A DNA stretch of 36,013 nt, from NCBI GenBank assembly GCA_016215105.1, contig JACRLJ010000145.1:2782-38794 (forward strand), in the 5' to 3' direction. The notes below the pieces were generated by a model. That model searched no databases, was not told the DNA's origin, and saw only the letters and a program-made list of their open reading frames with translations. Positions 15,660-24,310 of this stretch are shown here, in pieces (the first letter of the stretch is position 1; each line of letters opens with the position of its first letter). The stretch comes from Candidatus Hydrogenedentota bacterium. GTDB taxonomy: Bacteria > Hydrogenedentota > Hydrogenedentia > Hydrogenedentales > SLHB01. Made by a program: the position numbers and the translations under genes.

Positions 15660-16778
15660 ATGGCTGAAAAAGATCTCAAACAGATGTACCGGACCCAAAC
15701 CTTGGGTCACTTCCCCGACAGTATCGAGGTGATTGGGCGGCAGTACACCAAAGTCGAGGACCTCCGCTACGGCACGAATCCGCACCAGCCGGCGGCATTT
15801 TACCGCCCCGCCGACGGGCAACGCCTCGTGCTGGGCGCCTACGAACTCCTGAAGACCGGAAAGAGCGGCCTTTCCCAAACCAACATCGAGGACATGCACC
15901 ACGCTGTGGGCATCCTGAAGTATATGCAGCGGCCCGCCTGCGCCGTGATGAAGCACTGCAACCCGTCCGGCGCCGCCATCCAGACCGGCGCCGCGCCGCT
16001 CGTCGAGGTCTACCAACGCGCGCGCGACGCGGATGCGCAAGCCGCGTTTGGAAGTGTCGTCGTATTTAACGCCACCGTGGACGAGGATACGGCCACCGAA
16101 ATCATGCAGACCATTGTCGAGGGTGTCGCCGCCCCCGGCTACACACCAGCCGCGCTGGAAGCCTTGAGCAACTTCGAGCGCTTCAAGCGTAATCGGGACC
16201 TCCGTGTTATCAAGTTACCGGATTATTCGAGCTTGCCGAAGTTCATCGACGAAGGCGGCGAGTATCTGGAAATGAAAGTATTCGATGACGGAAGCCTGGT
16301 GCTCGCCGCGCCCTATCTGTCGCGCGTCAAAGGCGCGACGGACCTCATCCCGGCTTACAACGAACACAAGACCAAGGGCCGCATCGACATCGCCCGCAAA
16401 CCGACCACGCAGGAACTGGACGATCTGCTGTTCGCGTGGTACGTGAACATCCACGTCCGGTCGAACGGGTGCGTGATCGCCAGCAACGGGCAGACGCTCT
16501 GCGTCGGCACCGGCGAGCAGGATCGCGTCGGCGCCGTCCAGCAGGCCATCTTCAAGGCCAAGAATAAGTATAAGGGCACGGAATCGCTTGAAGGCGCGGT
16601 CATGTCGTCCGACGGGTTCTTCCCGTTCCGCGACGCCGTGGACGCCGCGACCAGCGAAGGGGTGAGCGCCATTGTTCAGCCCGGCGGCAGCGTCAACGAC
16701 TACGAGGCCATCGAAGCGTGCAACCAAGCTGGCGCCACGATGGTGTTCAGCTTGGAGCGGTGTTTCTCGCACCACTAG
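15660..16778 (+). CDS. purH: Stand-alone AICAR transformylase (PurH C-terminal domain only)
   Basis: A 372-residue protein starting at ATG 15660 behind AAGGAG. It covers only the formyltransferase half of PurH: RYGTNPHQ (36-43), KHCNPSGA (98-105, with the catalytic Lys-His pair), the AAFGSVV segment, RSNGCVIASNGQT, and SDGFFPFRDAV followed by AIVQPGGSVND. The MGS-like IMP cyclohydrolase domain of usual ~520-residue PurH is missing, and nothing upstream encodes it. The enzyme transfers formyl from 10-formyl-tetrahydrofolate to AICAR (ZMP) in purine synthesis; a separate IMP cyclohydrolase must lie elsewhere. The ZTP riboswitch in its leader senses the very substrate, so expression should rise when folate one-carbon units run short. 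Confidence 0.9.
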   Translation: MAEKDLKQMYRTQTLGHFPDSIEVIGRQYTKVEDLRYGTNPHQPAAFYRPADGQRLVLGAYELLKTGKSGLSQTNIEDMHHAVGILKYMQRPACAVMKHCNPSGAAIQTGAAPLVEVYQRARDADAQAAFGSVVVFNATVDEDTATEIMQTIVEGVAAPGYTPAALEALSNFERFKRNRDLRVIKLPDYSSLPKFIDEGGEYLEMKVFDDGSLVLAAPYLSRVKGATDLIPAYNEHKTKGRIDIARKPTTQELDDLLFAWYVNIHVRSNGCVIASNGQTLCVGTGEQDRVGAVQQAIFKAKNKYKGTESLEGAVMSSDGFFPFRDAVDAATSEGVSAIVQPGGSVNDYEAIEACNQAGATMVFSLERCFSHH

Positions 16779-16798
16779 GTCTCTATCGCCACACGAGT

Positions 16799-16829
16799 TT
16801 GCCGGTCGTTACGCTTTGTATGCTAAAAT
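16799..16829 (+). promoter_or_regulatory. Weak promoter candidate before the DUF2281 antitoxin gene
   Basis: TTGCCG (16799-16804), a 19-bp spacer and TAAAAT (16824-16829) with an extended TGC. The spacer is long, but no better site precedes the toxin-antitoxin genes. Confidence 0.4.
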
Positions 16830-16877
16830 GGCGTAGGCGGAAAACTGCCGACGGCGGAGCGAATGGAGTCTCAATCG

Positions 16878-17102
16878 ATGGCAAGCTTGGAAGAAAAGAT
16901 TCATGAACTCCCCCCTGATTTGAGGCGGGAAGTCGAGGATTTTGTCGAGTTCCTAAACCTCCGGCGAAGCAGGGCGCAGAGGCCGAATCCAGGGCGAAGT
17001 CCAAGTTTTTCGTGGGCGGGAGCGCTGAAAGACATGCGCGGCCAGTACACTTCCGTCGAGCTTCAGCACCAAATATCCAAGTGGAGAATTGGTGGGGCAT
17101 GA
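16878..17102 (+). CDS. DUF2281-type antitoxin (VapB-like), toxin partner broken
   Basis: A 74-residue protein from ATG 16878 (GGAG nine nt upstream; in-frame ATG 16863 is also possible). Its opening, SLEEKIHELPPDLRREVEDFVEFL, is typical of DUF2281 antitoxins; the C-terminus is basic with a WAGALKDM segment, the region that normally wraps the toxin. The gene overlaps the next start by ATGA, the classical vapBC coupling. That next frame is only 23 codons long, so the antitoxin now lacks a cognate toxin here. It may still act in trans or simply await loss. Confidence 0.75.
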   Translation: MASLEEKIHELPPDLRREVEDFVEFLNLRRSRAQRPNPGRSPSFSWAGALKDMRGQYTSVELQHQISKWRIGGA

Positions 17103-17170
17103 GGCTCCTGCTGGACACCAGCGTTTCTCCTTGCATTGCTCTCGTAGCAAGTCCGCGTCAACCGAATTAG
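17099..17170 (+). pseudogene. Truncated PIN toxin remnant (VapC)
   Basis: ATG 17099 overlaps the antitoxin stop. The first residues, MRLLLDTSV, are the PIN strand with its metal-binding Asp6, but the frame goes out of pattern at once and stops after 23 codons at 17168-17170. A working VapC needs ~125-140 residues. About 110 codons are missing, and the next toxin-antitoxin pair starts 16 bp later, so the gene was lost by deletion. Confidence 0.65.
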
Positions 17171-17185
17171 TGGAGTCATACAGAG

Positions 17186-17410
17186 ATGTTTACCCGCATC
17201 ACAATTGACCCAATGCAAATGGGCGGCGTGCCCTGCATCCGCGGATTGCGCATTCCCGTCGCCACAGTGGTAAGCATGGTTGCGGACGCGATGTCCGAAG
17301 ATGAAATCCTATCCGACTACCCCGATCTCGAGCGGGAAGATATCCGCGAGGCGCTGCGATACGCGGCTGAAGCCCTGCGCGAAAACACCCTACCTCTGGT
17401 GGCGGGGTGA
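17186..17410 (+). CDS. DUF433 antitoxin
   Basis: A 74-residue DUF433 protein behind GGAG. Family marks are all present: RITIDP near the start, GGVPCIRGLRIPVATVV (13-29), the helix-turn-helix-like segment MSEDEILSDYPDLEREDIREALRYAAE, and a short tail. DUF433 proteins are DNA-binding antitoxins paired with DUF5615 PIN-like toxins. The toxin gene follows with a 4-bp GTGA overlap, so the two are translationally coupled and likely autoregulated as a complex. Confidence 0.88.
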   Translation: MFTRITIDPMQMGGVPCIRGLRIPVATVVSMVADAMSEDEILSDYPDLEREDIREALRYAAEALRENTLPLVAG

Positions 17411-17787
17411 AGTTTCTGGTAGACAATGCATTGTCTACACGCGTCGCTGACGGTCTACGTGTCGCAGGTTATGATGCCGTCCACGTTCGGGCGTATAACC
17501 TTCACGCCGCGCCGGACGATCAAGTTCTTGAACGAGCCATTGCGGAGAATCGCGTCCTCCTCTCGGCTGATACTGATTTCGGTGCGATTTTGGCGGCCAC
17601 TCGGGAAGCAAGGCCGTCGGTGATCCTGTTCCGGAAGACTTCTGGACGACATGCCAACATGCAGGTGAGGCTTATCCTGGCTAATCTTGAAGCCGTCAAA
17701 GAAAAACTTGATAAAGGTTGCATTGTTGTTTTTGAAGACCAACGGATACGCGTACGAATGCTTCCTATAGGAGATATCGAGCCGTAG
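17407..17787 (+). CDS. DUF5615 PIN-like toxin
   Basis: A 126-residue protein starting at GTG 17407 within the antitoxin stop. It has the compact DUF5615 PIN-like pattern: MKFLVDNALS with Asp6, DAVHVRAYNL, and LLSADTDFGAIL with Asp56 and Asp58, then a SVILFR strand. These proteins keep the acidic nuclease site but are shorter than VapC. RNA cleavage is inferred from the PIN fold. Together with the DUF433 gene it forms an intact pair beside the decayed VapBC. Confidence 0.88.
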   Translation: MKFLVDNALSTRVADGLRVAGYDAVHVRAYNLHAAPDDQVLERAIAENRVLLSADTDFGAILAATREARPSVILFRKTSGRHANMQVRLILANLEAVKEKLDKGCIVVFEDQRIRVRMLPIGDIEP

Positions 17788-17827
17788 GGAAATCCCTTCC
17801 GCTTCTGGTCTAGATAGATGTGAGCCC

Positions 17828-18685
17828 ATGTCAGAACAGTCTCAGCCGCCTCCACCACGAGGACGCCTTACGTTGAACGATTTCTCCCGGCTTTGCGTCC
17901 ATACCATGACCACCAAGCCGTGGTCGTTGACTGAAGCGATTGACGCTTATGCCAAGGCAGGCGTTCCTGCGATCACAGTTTGGCGTCAGCATATCACGCC
18001 GATGGGGCTTGAGGCGGCAGCGAAGGCGCTACGCGAGTCCGGCCTGCGGGTCACCAGCCTGTGCCGGGGCGGGTTCTTTCCCGCGATCAGCGAAGCGGGA
18101 CGCCAGACGGCGATTGATGATAACCGGCGCGCCGTTGACGAGGCCGCCGCAATCGGCGCTCCCCTGATCGTATTGGTTTGCGGCGCCGTGCCGGGGCGTC
18201 CACTTGAGGAAGGGCGCCGACACATTCTGGACGGCATTGCCGCGGTGCTGCCGCACGCCCAGGCCGCAGGCGTCAAGCTGGGCATAGAACCGCTTCATCC
18301 CGTTTACGCCGATAGCCGCTCGGCGGTAAACACACTCAAGACCGCAAACGACATGGCCGAGACGCTGGCCAGCCCCTGGGTCGGCGTTACGGTCGATGTA
18401 TACCACCTTTGGTGGGACCCGGATCTTGAGCGCGAGATTGCGCGCGCCGGCAAGAACATTCTCTCGTTCCACGTTTGCGATTGGCGTACTCCCACCCGCG
18501 ATATCCTGAACGACCGGGGACTCATGGGCGAGGGCTGTATCAATATCCGCCAAATCCGGCGCTGGGTCACGCGAGCCGGTTTTGAAGGCGACATCGAGGT
18601 CGAGATATTCTCTGACGAGCATTGGGCCGAGGATCAGACCCAGTACCTTGAACGCATCAAGACGGCTTATTTGAATCGCGTGTAA
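17828..18685 (+). CDS. Sugar phosphate isomerase/epimerase (xylose-isomerase-like TIM barrel)
   Basis: A 285-residue TIM-barrel protein of the AP-endonuclease-2/xylose-isomerase superfamily. The metal site is readable: Glu154 (GIEPLHP), Asp190 and His193 (TVDVYHLWWD), His215 and Asp218 (FHVCDW), and Glu259 (EVEIFS). IGAPLIVLVCGAVPG is the usual fourth strand. Such enzymes isomerise or epimerise sugars or inositols. The lyase gene begins 40 bp downstream on the same strand, so both probably serve breakdown of one polysaccharide or its sugar acid; the substrate is unknown. The start ATG 17828 has only a weak ribosome site, and the first ten residues are a Pro-rich extension. Confidence 0.84.
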   Translation: MSEQSQPPPPRGRLTLNDFSRLCVHTMTTKPWSLTEAIDAYAKAGVPAITVWRQHITPMGLEAAAKALRESGLRVTSLCRGGFFPAISEAGRQTAIDDNRRAVDEAAAIGAPLIVLVCGAVPGRPLEEGRRHILDGIAAVLPHAQAAGVKLGIEPLHPVYADSRSAVNTLKTANDMAETLASPWVGVTVDVYHLWWDPDLEREIARAGKNILSFHVCDWRTPTRDILNDRGLMGEGCINIRQIRRWVTRAGFEGDIEVEIFSDEHWAEDQTQYLERIKTAYLNRV

Positions 18686-18724
18686 GGGCGGCTGGCGCGA
18701 AGCGCCCGCAAGGAGACCTCCGAA

Positions 18725-21655
18725 ATGCACACATCAGTTCGTCCTAGAGGCGCGGCCAGAAAGCCTCCGCGTAGCAGAACTCCGCACGAGCCAGCGCTGG
18801 CATTGAACAACTTACAGACGCTTTCTGGCCGCGCCGCGTCAAAGAGCCGACTTTCTCGCCGGATTCCTAGCGATCTATATGGCCTATTGATCCTACAGGT
18901 CCTATTCCTTCAGCCGTTCCTCGCCCAAGCCCAGGAAACTCCAAGAACCATGGTTCCCAAAGCTCACGCCACGCTTTACCCGGCGGACCTCACCATCAAA
19001 GCAAAGGCCAACGCCGCGGCTTTCCCTTGGGCCGCCTCGATGCAGAAAGAGTTAGTGTCGCGCGCCGACCCTTGGCTCAACATGAGCGACGACGACCTAT
19101 GGAACAGTATCTTTGGGCCGAACATCTCGAGATCGTGGATGGTGTGGTCCGACGGATTCTGCCCGGCGTGCAAGAAAGATGTGCGCATGTACGCATGGGA
19201 AATGGAGCCGTTGAGCCGTCCGTGGAAAGTGCGCTGCCCCCGCTGCAAAGAGACGTTCCCCAAGAATGACTTCGCGGCTTATCACAAGTCAGGATTTGAC
19301 GAGCATGGGGTGTTCCAACCGGACAAGGCCAACAAGGCGCTTCTGTTCAACACCGATCATCCCGACCCGAAAGATTCGTTGCACATGTTCGGCGTGGACG
19401 ATGGCGAGGGCTACATCGCGGACGGCCACACGTGGCGGTTTATCGGCGCGTATCTCATCTATGGACACTGGAAGCTATACATCCACACCGGAATTGTCCG
19501 CCTGGGCGACGCCTATATGGCCACGGGTGACCCACGGTACGCGTATAAGGCGGCGATACTTCTTGACCGGCTTGCGGACGTCTATCCCACGTTCGATTTC
19601 ACGAAGCAGGGTTTGGTATACGAGACGCGGCAGGACGTGCGCGGCCAGATTTCCACGTGGCACGACGCCTGTGAGGAGATTCGCACGACCGCGCAGGCCT
19701 ACGACCAAATCTTTGAAGCCGCGAAGGCCCAGGAGCCGGCGTTGACGGCGTATCTCTCCAAGAAAGCCGAACAATACAGACTGCCGAACGGAAAGAAGAC
19801 CTGGGCGGCTATCCAGAAGAACATCGAAGACGGGCTCTTCGTCGACACGCTCGACCATCGCAAGCGCATCGAATCGAACTATCCGCGCACCGACATATCG
19901 CTGCTGACGCTCAAGACGGTCCTGTATTGGCCGCAGAATCGGGACGAAGTGCTGTCGCTCCTGGACGGCGTGATCCAGAAGGCGACCGCGGTCGACGGCG
20001 TAAGCGGCGAAAAGGGTCTCGCCGGCTATGGCATGATTGCGCCGAGCGCGCTGGCCGACGTTCTCGCGCTGTTCGGCCGGCTGGAGCCGGGATTCCTCAA
20101 GACCGTCTACGAGCGGCATCCGGTGTTGCACGACACGTATCGGTTCCACATTGACACGAAATGCCTCGACGCATATTACCCGTCATCCGGTGACGCCGGA
20201 GGATTCGGCGCGAAAGGACAGGCTTACGCCGGCGTCGCGTTCAACAAGAATCCTGGTATCAACCCGTCCATGTACAGCTTCCTGTGGGACCTGTATAAGC
20301 TCACGGATGACTCCGCCTTTGTGCAAGTAATGTATCAGCAGAACGAGCACAAGGTCGACGGGCTGCCCTACGACTTGCTCGCCGCCGATCCCGCCGCTTT
20401 TCAACAGCAGGTAAAGGCGGTCATCGATAAAGTTGGCGCGAGCGTCCCCCTCAAGAGCGTAAACAAGCAGCAATGGCATCTTGCAATCCTGAGGAGTGGC
20501 GAGGGTGATCAGCGCCGCGCCCTGTGGTTTGACTACGATTCCGGTGGTCCGCACAGCCACGCCGACGGCATGAACGTCGGCTACTATGCCAAAGGCTTGG
20601 ATCTGGTTACCGATTTCGGTTATCCGCCGGTTGGTTACGGCGGCTGGGGCGCGCCAAAGTCGCGTTGGTATATCTCGACGTTCGCCCATGCGACGGTCGC
20701 AGTAGACGGTCAGAACCAGAAGGCCGCCGACGGCAAGACGACGCTGTGGGCGGACGGAAACCGGGTGCGGGCCGTCCGCGCCGCTGCCCCCGAGATGATT
20801 GGCGGCAAACGGTTCGAGCGGACGCTGGTCATGGTAGACCTTGATGCGAGCGATTCGTACGTGGTGGACTGCTTTCGTGTGGAAGGCGGCAAGGACCACG
20901 CAAAGTTCTTCCAGTCCCATTTTGGCGCGGTGGAGACGACCGGGCTGACGCTGGTACCGGGCGAGGACTATGGGTTCGAGACTCCGATGCGCAATTTCCG
21001 GCATGACGCCAACGCGAAACCCGGTTGGACCGCGGACTGGACGATTGAGGATTGGTATAAGTACTTGGCGCCGGGTAAACAGGCGCATCTGCGCTATATC
21101 GACCTCACGAACGACGCTGACGCAAATCTTGCTGAAGCCTGGATTGAAACTGCGACTATGGAGCGCACGCCGGATTGGATACCGCGGATCATGACGCGAC
21201 GGCGTGGAAGCGATCCACTGCAATCCACGTTCGTCAGCGTCTTCGGCGCGTACGACGCCATGCCCACCGTCACCGGCGCTCGGCGTCTCGACCTCGAGTT
21301 TCCAGGCGGCCAAGCTCTGAAAGACACCTATGCGGGGATTGAGATCGATCGGGCTGACGGGAAACGAGACATCTGTCTTATCCCCGACAGCGAGGCGCCC
21401 GTCGAGGTACTCGAACCAAGCACGGGTATTCATTTCCGGGGACATCTCGCCGTCGTTACGATGGGGTCTGCAGTCGAGCGTATCGCGTTATACGGCGCGG
21501 AGTGGATTACGACAAAGGACCTCGACTTGCGCCTGGACGGAAAGCCCGAGTACGTCGAGATTGTGTTCGAGAACGAGGTGGCCCGCATCGCCGCCGGAAA
21601 CGCCCAAACGCTGCTGAAGATAACACGGAACGGAACAGCCGTGCCCGTCAATTAA
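18725..21655 (+). CDS. Heparinase II/III-type polysaccharide lyase, repeat inserted at 5' end
   Basis: A 976-residue protein; ATG 18725 has AAGGAG nine nt upstream. Residues 8-43 are encoded by a dispersed repeat; a signal-peptide-like hydrophobic stretch (LYGLLILQVLFLQPFLAQA) appears only at 51-69, oddly deep for export. Residues 146-174 hold a CPAC..CPRC zinc-ribbon-like pair. A helical alpha/alpha toroid follows, then the heparinase II/III-like beta domain with GGPHSHADGMNVGYYAKG (His610, His612) and FAHATVAVDGQNQ. The enzyme would cleave an acidic polysaccharide such as alginate or a glycosaminoglycan by beta-elimination; which one is not readable. Neighbours fit uronide catabolism: an isomerase/epimerase 40 bp upstream. 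Confidence 0.82.
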   Translation: MHTSVRPRGAARKPPRSRTPHEPALALNNLQTLSGRAASKSRLSRRIPSDLYGLLILQVLFLQPFLAQAQETPRTMVPKAHATLYPADLTIKAKANAAAFPWAASMQKELVSRADPWLNMSDDDLWNSIFGPNISRSWMVWSDGFCPACKKDVRMYAWEMEPLSRPWKVRCPRCKETFPKNDFAAYHKSGFDEHGVFQPDKANKALLFNTDHPDPKDSLHMFGVDDGEGYIADGHTWRFIGAYLIYGHWKLYIHTGIVRLGDAYMATGDPRYAYKAAILLDRLADVYPTFDFTKQGLVYETRQDVRGQISTWHDACEEIRTTAQAYDQIFEAAKAQEPALTAYLSKKAEQYRLPNGKKTWAAIQKNIEDGLFVDTLDHRKRIESNYPRTDISLLTLKTVLYWPQNRDEVLSLLDGVIQKATAVDGVSGEKGLAGYGMIAPSALADVLALFGRLEPGFLKTVYERHPVLHDTYRFHIDTKCLDAYYPSSGDAGGFGAKGQAYAGVAFNKNPGINPSMYSFLWDLYKLTDDSAFVQVMYQQNEHKVDGLPYDLLAADPAAFQQQVKAVIDKVGASVPLKSVNKQQWHLAILRSGEGDQRRALWFDYDSGGPHSHADGMNVGYYAKGLDLVTDFGYPPVGYGGWGAPKSRWYISTFAHATVAVDGQNQKAADGKTTLWADGNRVRAVRAAAPEMIGGKRFERTLVMVDLDASDSYVVDCFRVEGGKDHAKFFQSHFGAVETTGLTLVPGEDYGFETPMRNFRHDANAKPGWTADWTIEDWYKYLAPGKQAHLRYIDLTNDADANLAEAWIETATMERTPDWIPRIMTRRRGSDPLQSTFVSVFGAYDAMPTVTGARRLDLEFPGGQALKDTYAGIEIDRADGKRDICLIPDSEAPVEVLEPSTGIHFRGHLAVVTMGSAVERIALYGAEWITTKDLDLRLDGKPEYVEIVFENEVARIAAGNAQTLLKITRNGTAVPVN
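18746..18853. repeat. Dispersed 108-bp repeat, copy B (inside lyase 5' end)
   Basis: Same element as 7202-7309, with inverted ends at 18749-18764 and 18820-18835; 101 of 108 bases agree and all seven differences are transitions. Weaker likeness continues to about 18888. It lies 21 bp after the lyase start codon and keeps the frame open. Most differences between copies would change amino acids, so the element is not kept for its translation. Confidence 0.87.
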
Positions 21656-21751
21656 CAGGCGATTCAAACACCATACCGTGCGGCGCCACTGCCAGTAGAG
21701 CGTGAGCGCTTGTTTCGCGGAATAGAATCTACTCCATACAGAAAGGATTGC

Positions 21752-23254
21752 ATGAACGACGGATCTATTGGCTTATTGCGGCAGAAGCTTGGCGAAATTG
21801 CAGATGTAAACTCCGCGATAGCGCTGCTTCAATGGGACCAGGAAACCTATATGCCGCCAAAGGGGGCCAATGCCCGAGGCCAGCAGTTGGCGACTCTGTC
21901 CGCGCTGTCGCATCGCCTTCTTACCGCGCCCGAGCTCGGCATATTGCTTGAGCAGCTTCGCCAGCGTTCTACCGGTCTCGATCCTGACGACGCAATACTT
22001 GTGTCCGAAACACAATACGACGTCAAACGCTCCACTAAGCTTCCGGAATCTTTCGTCCATGAATTCGCCGAGGAACAGAGCAAGGCATTCCAGGTGTGGG
22101 TCGAGGCCCGAGCCCAGTCCGATTTTCGCAAGTTTCAACCTAACTTGGAGCGAATGGTGGAACTGCTCCGCCGCAAGGCGGATCTCCTGGGTTACGAAGG
22201 CTCACCGTACAATGCCCTGCTCGAAGAATTCGAGCGCGGTATGACCGCCGAACAATTGCGCCCGTTGTTCGCCGAACTCGCGGAACAACAGAGCGGCCTC
22301 GTCAAGCAAATCACGAACGCGCACCGCGCTCTCGACACGAACTGGTTGAATCAGGAATGGGCTCCAGCTGCGCAGTGGGAGCTTTCGCTACGCGTGTTGC
22401 GCGAGATGGGCTACGATTTGGAGGCGGGCCGTCAAGACAAATCGGTGCATCCCTTTACCACGAGCTTCGACAAGTACGACGTTCGCATCACCACTCGCAT
22501 AAGCTCGAAGGACCTCTTTTCGGGTTTGATGGGGTCCATTCACGAAGGCGGCCACGCGTTGTACGACCAGGGCTTTCTAGACAAAGATCGCCGCGGGACC
22601 CTTGCCAGTGCGCCATCCTTGGGCGTACACGAATCGCAGTCACGCATGTGGGAGAACCTTGTTGGCCGGAGCCTTCCCTTTTGGAAGCGCTGCCTGCCGG
22701 CGCTCAACGAACTCTTTCCTTCTCAGTTCGAGCGCGTCACCGCTGAAGCCGTGTACGCCGCGGTCAATCGGGTACAGCCATCACTCATTCGCGTTGAAGC
22801 CGACGAATGCACCTACAATCTTCATATCATCCTCCGCTTCGAAATCGAGGTGGCGCTGATCGAAGGAACGCTGAAGGTCTCTGAAATCCCAGACGCTTGG
22901 AACGCCAAGGTAAAAGCCTACCTTGGGCTGGACGTTCCCAACGACGCTCAGGGCTGCCTTCAGGACATCCATTGGTCGCACGGCGCCATGGGATACTTCC
23001 CCACCTACGCCCTCGGCAACCTCTACGCGGCGCAATTATTCGAGAAGATACTTGAAGAAATCCCTGACCTCTGGTCACGCGTCGAGGCGGGTGATTTCGC
23101 CGCGCTACTGGCGTGGCTTCGAAGACGCGTCCACGTTTACGGACGCCGGAAAACTGCGAATGAGATCATCTGCGAAGCTACCGGCCAGCCGCCCAGCGCG
23201 GCGCCGTTCCTGCGTTATCTCGCCAAGAAATATGGCGCGCTCTATAGTCTGTGA
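21752..23254 (+). CDS. M32 family metallocarboxypeptidase (carboxypeptidase Taq type)
   Basis: A 500-residue protein, the usual M32 length, from ATG 21752 with AAAGGA five nt upstream. The zinc site HEGGH is at 264-268, followed by GVHESQSRMWEN (291-302), which supplies the third ligand and the family mark; LQWDQETYMPP (26-36) and the RYEI-like helix LRFEIEVALIEG complete it. M32 enzymes are cytoplasmic and trim amino acids from peptide C-termini with broad choice, excluding Pro. No signal peptide is present. It lies 96 bp after the lyase and 56 bp before the phosphatase gene. Confidence 0.93.
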   Translation: MNDGSIGLLRQKLGEIADVNSAIALLQWDQETYMPPKGANARGQQLATLSALSHRLLTAPELGILLEQLRQRSTGLDPDDAILVSETQYDVKRSTKLPESFVHEFAEEQSKAFQVWVEARAQSDFRKFQPNLERMVELLRRKADLLGYEGSPYNALLEEFERGMTAEQLRPLFAELAEQQSGLVKQITNAHRALDTNWLNQEWAPAAQWELSLRVLREMGYDLEAGRQDKSVHPFTTSFDKYDVRITTRISSKDLFSGLMGSIHEGGHALYDQGFLDKDRRGTLASAPSLGVHESQSRMWENLVGRSLPFWKRCLPALNELFPSQFERVTAEAVYAAVNRVQPSLIRVEADECTYNLHIILRFEIEVALIEGTLKVSEIPDAWNAKVKAYLGLDVPNDAQGCLQDIHWSHGAMGYFPTYALGNLYAAQLFEKILEEIPDLWSRVEAGDFAALLAWLRRRVHVYGRRKTANEIICEATGQPPSAAPFLRYLAKKYGALYSL

Positions 23255-23310
23255 ATGCGATGAACACCGCATTTGGGATGTCCTCGGTTTAGCCGCGTTA
23301 GGAAGACTCA

Positions 23311-24303
23311 ATGCACACAATGACCAGCAAAGAACTTCAATTTGCCGCGGGTGCGGTCGCGCAAGCATGCGCCATCGCCCGCGCAGTTCAAACCGAATTG
23401 ACCGGGCAAGCCTTGACGAAGGACGATAAGTCGCCGGTAACTGTCGCCGATTTCGCAGTACAGGCGCTCATCGCGCGGAACTTGGCCGGGGCGTGTCCAG
23501 ATGACGCCTTGGTGGGCGAAGAAGACGCGAACACGTTACGGACTTCCGGTGCGGAAGCGATACTAGGCCAGGTCACCGCATACGTCCGGCGCTTCGCCCC
23601 AGACGCCACTCCGGAGACCGTTTGTCAGTGGATTGATCGCGGCGCCGCGGAAGCGTCTGGCCGGTTCTGGACCTTGGATCCGATCGACGGCACGAAGGGG
23701 TTTCTACGCGGGGGGCAATATGCCGTTGCACTTGCCCTGATTGAAGACGGTCGAGTTCAGATTGGCGCGCTCGGTTGCCCTGCACTTGGCTCGGCGTGTT
23801 ACGACGCGCCGGATGGCCCGGGCTCTGTTGTCATCGCGGCGCGCGGACAAGGCGCATGGCATACAACTCCAGATCGCCTTGACGACATGGCCCCCCTGCG
23901 CGTCTCCAATCACAGCCGCCCGCGCGACGCGCGAATACTGCGTTCTTTCGAGGCGGGGCACACCAACGTCGATAAAATGTCTGAGTTGGCGCGGGCGCTC
24001 GGCGCCGAAGCGGAACCGGTCTTGATGGATAGCCAGGCGAAATATGCCGTGCTGGCCGCGGGAGCAGGCGATGTGTTGTTTCGTCTTCTGTCGCCTAAGC
24101 AACCTGACTATCGCGAACGAATCTGGGATCAGGCGGCCGGATCGCTCGTGGTGGAAGAGGCCGGGGGCAAGACTACCGACTTGGACGGGACGCCGCTCGA
24201 TTTCTCGAGGGGCAGGACTCTGGCCGGCAATCGCGGCGTGCTAGCGTCCAATGAAAGGCTGCACGACGCAGCCCTGGCCGCTCTGCGAACCGTAGGCGCT
24301 TAG
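23311..24303 (+). CDS. CysQ/HAL2-like 3'(2'),5'-bisphosphate nucleotidase
   Basis: A 330-residue protein of the Mg-dependent, Li-sensitive inositol monophosphatase superfamily. GGAAG precedes ATG 23311; ATG 23320 is a near alternative. Motifs: DKSPVTVADFAVQ, VGEED (metal Glu), WTLDPIDGTKGF (metal Asp pair), and IWDQAAGSLVVEEAGGKTTDL near the C-terminus. The ~60-residue insert and length of ~330 are closer to eukaryotic-type HAL2/plant SAL1 than to short CysQ (~250). The likely reaction is pAp to AMP plus phosphate, a by-product removal step of sulfate assimilation; inositol phosphate activity cannot be excluded. It ends only 7 bp from the convergent response-regulator gene. Confidence 0.86.
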   Translation: MHTMTSKELQFAAGAVAQACAIARAVQTELTGQALTKDDKSPVTVADFAVQALIARNLAGACPDDALVGEEDANTLRTSGAEAILGQVTAYVRRFAPDATPETVCQWIDRGAAEASGRFWTLDPIDGTKGFLRGGQYAVALALIEDGRVQIGALGCPALGSACYDAPDGPGSVVIAARGQGAWHTTPDRLDDMAPLRVSNHSRPRDARILRSFEAGHTNVDKMSELARALGAEAEPVLMDSQAKYAVLAAGAGDVLFRLLSPKQPDYRERIWDQAAGSLVVEEAGGKTTDLDGTPLDFSRGRTLAGNRGVLASNERLHDAALAALRTVGA

Positions 24304-24310
24304 AACCGCG

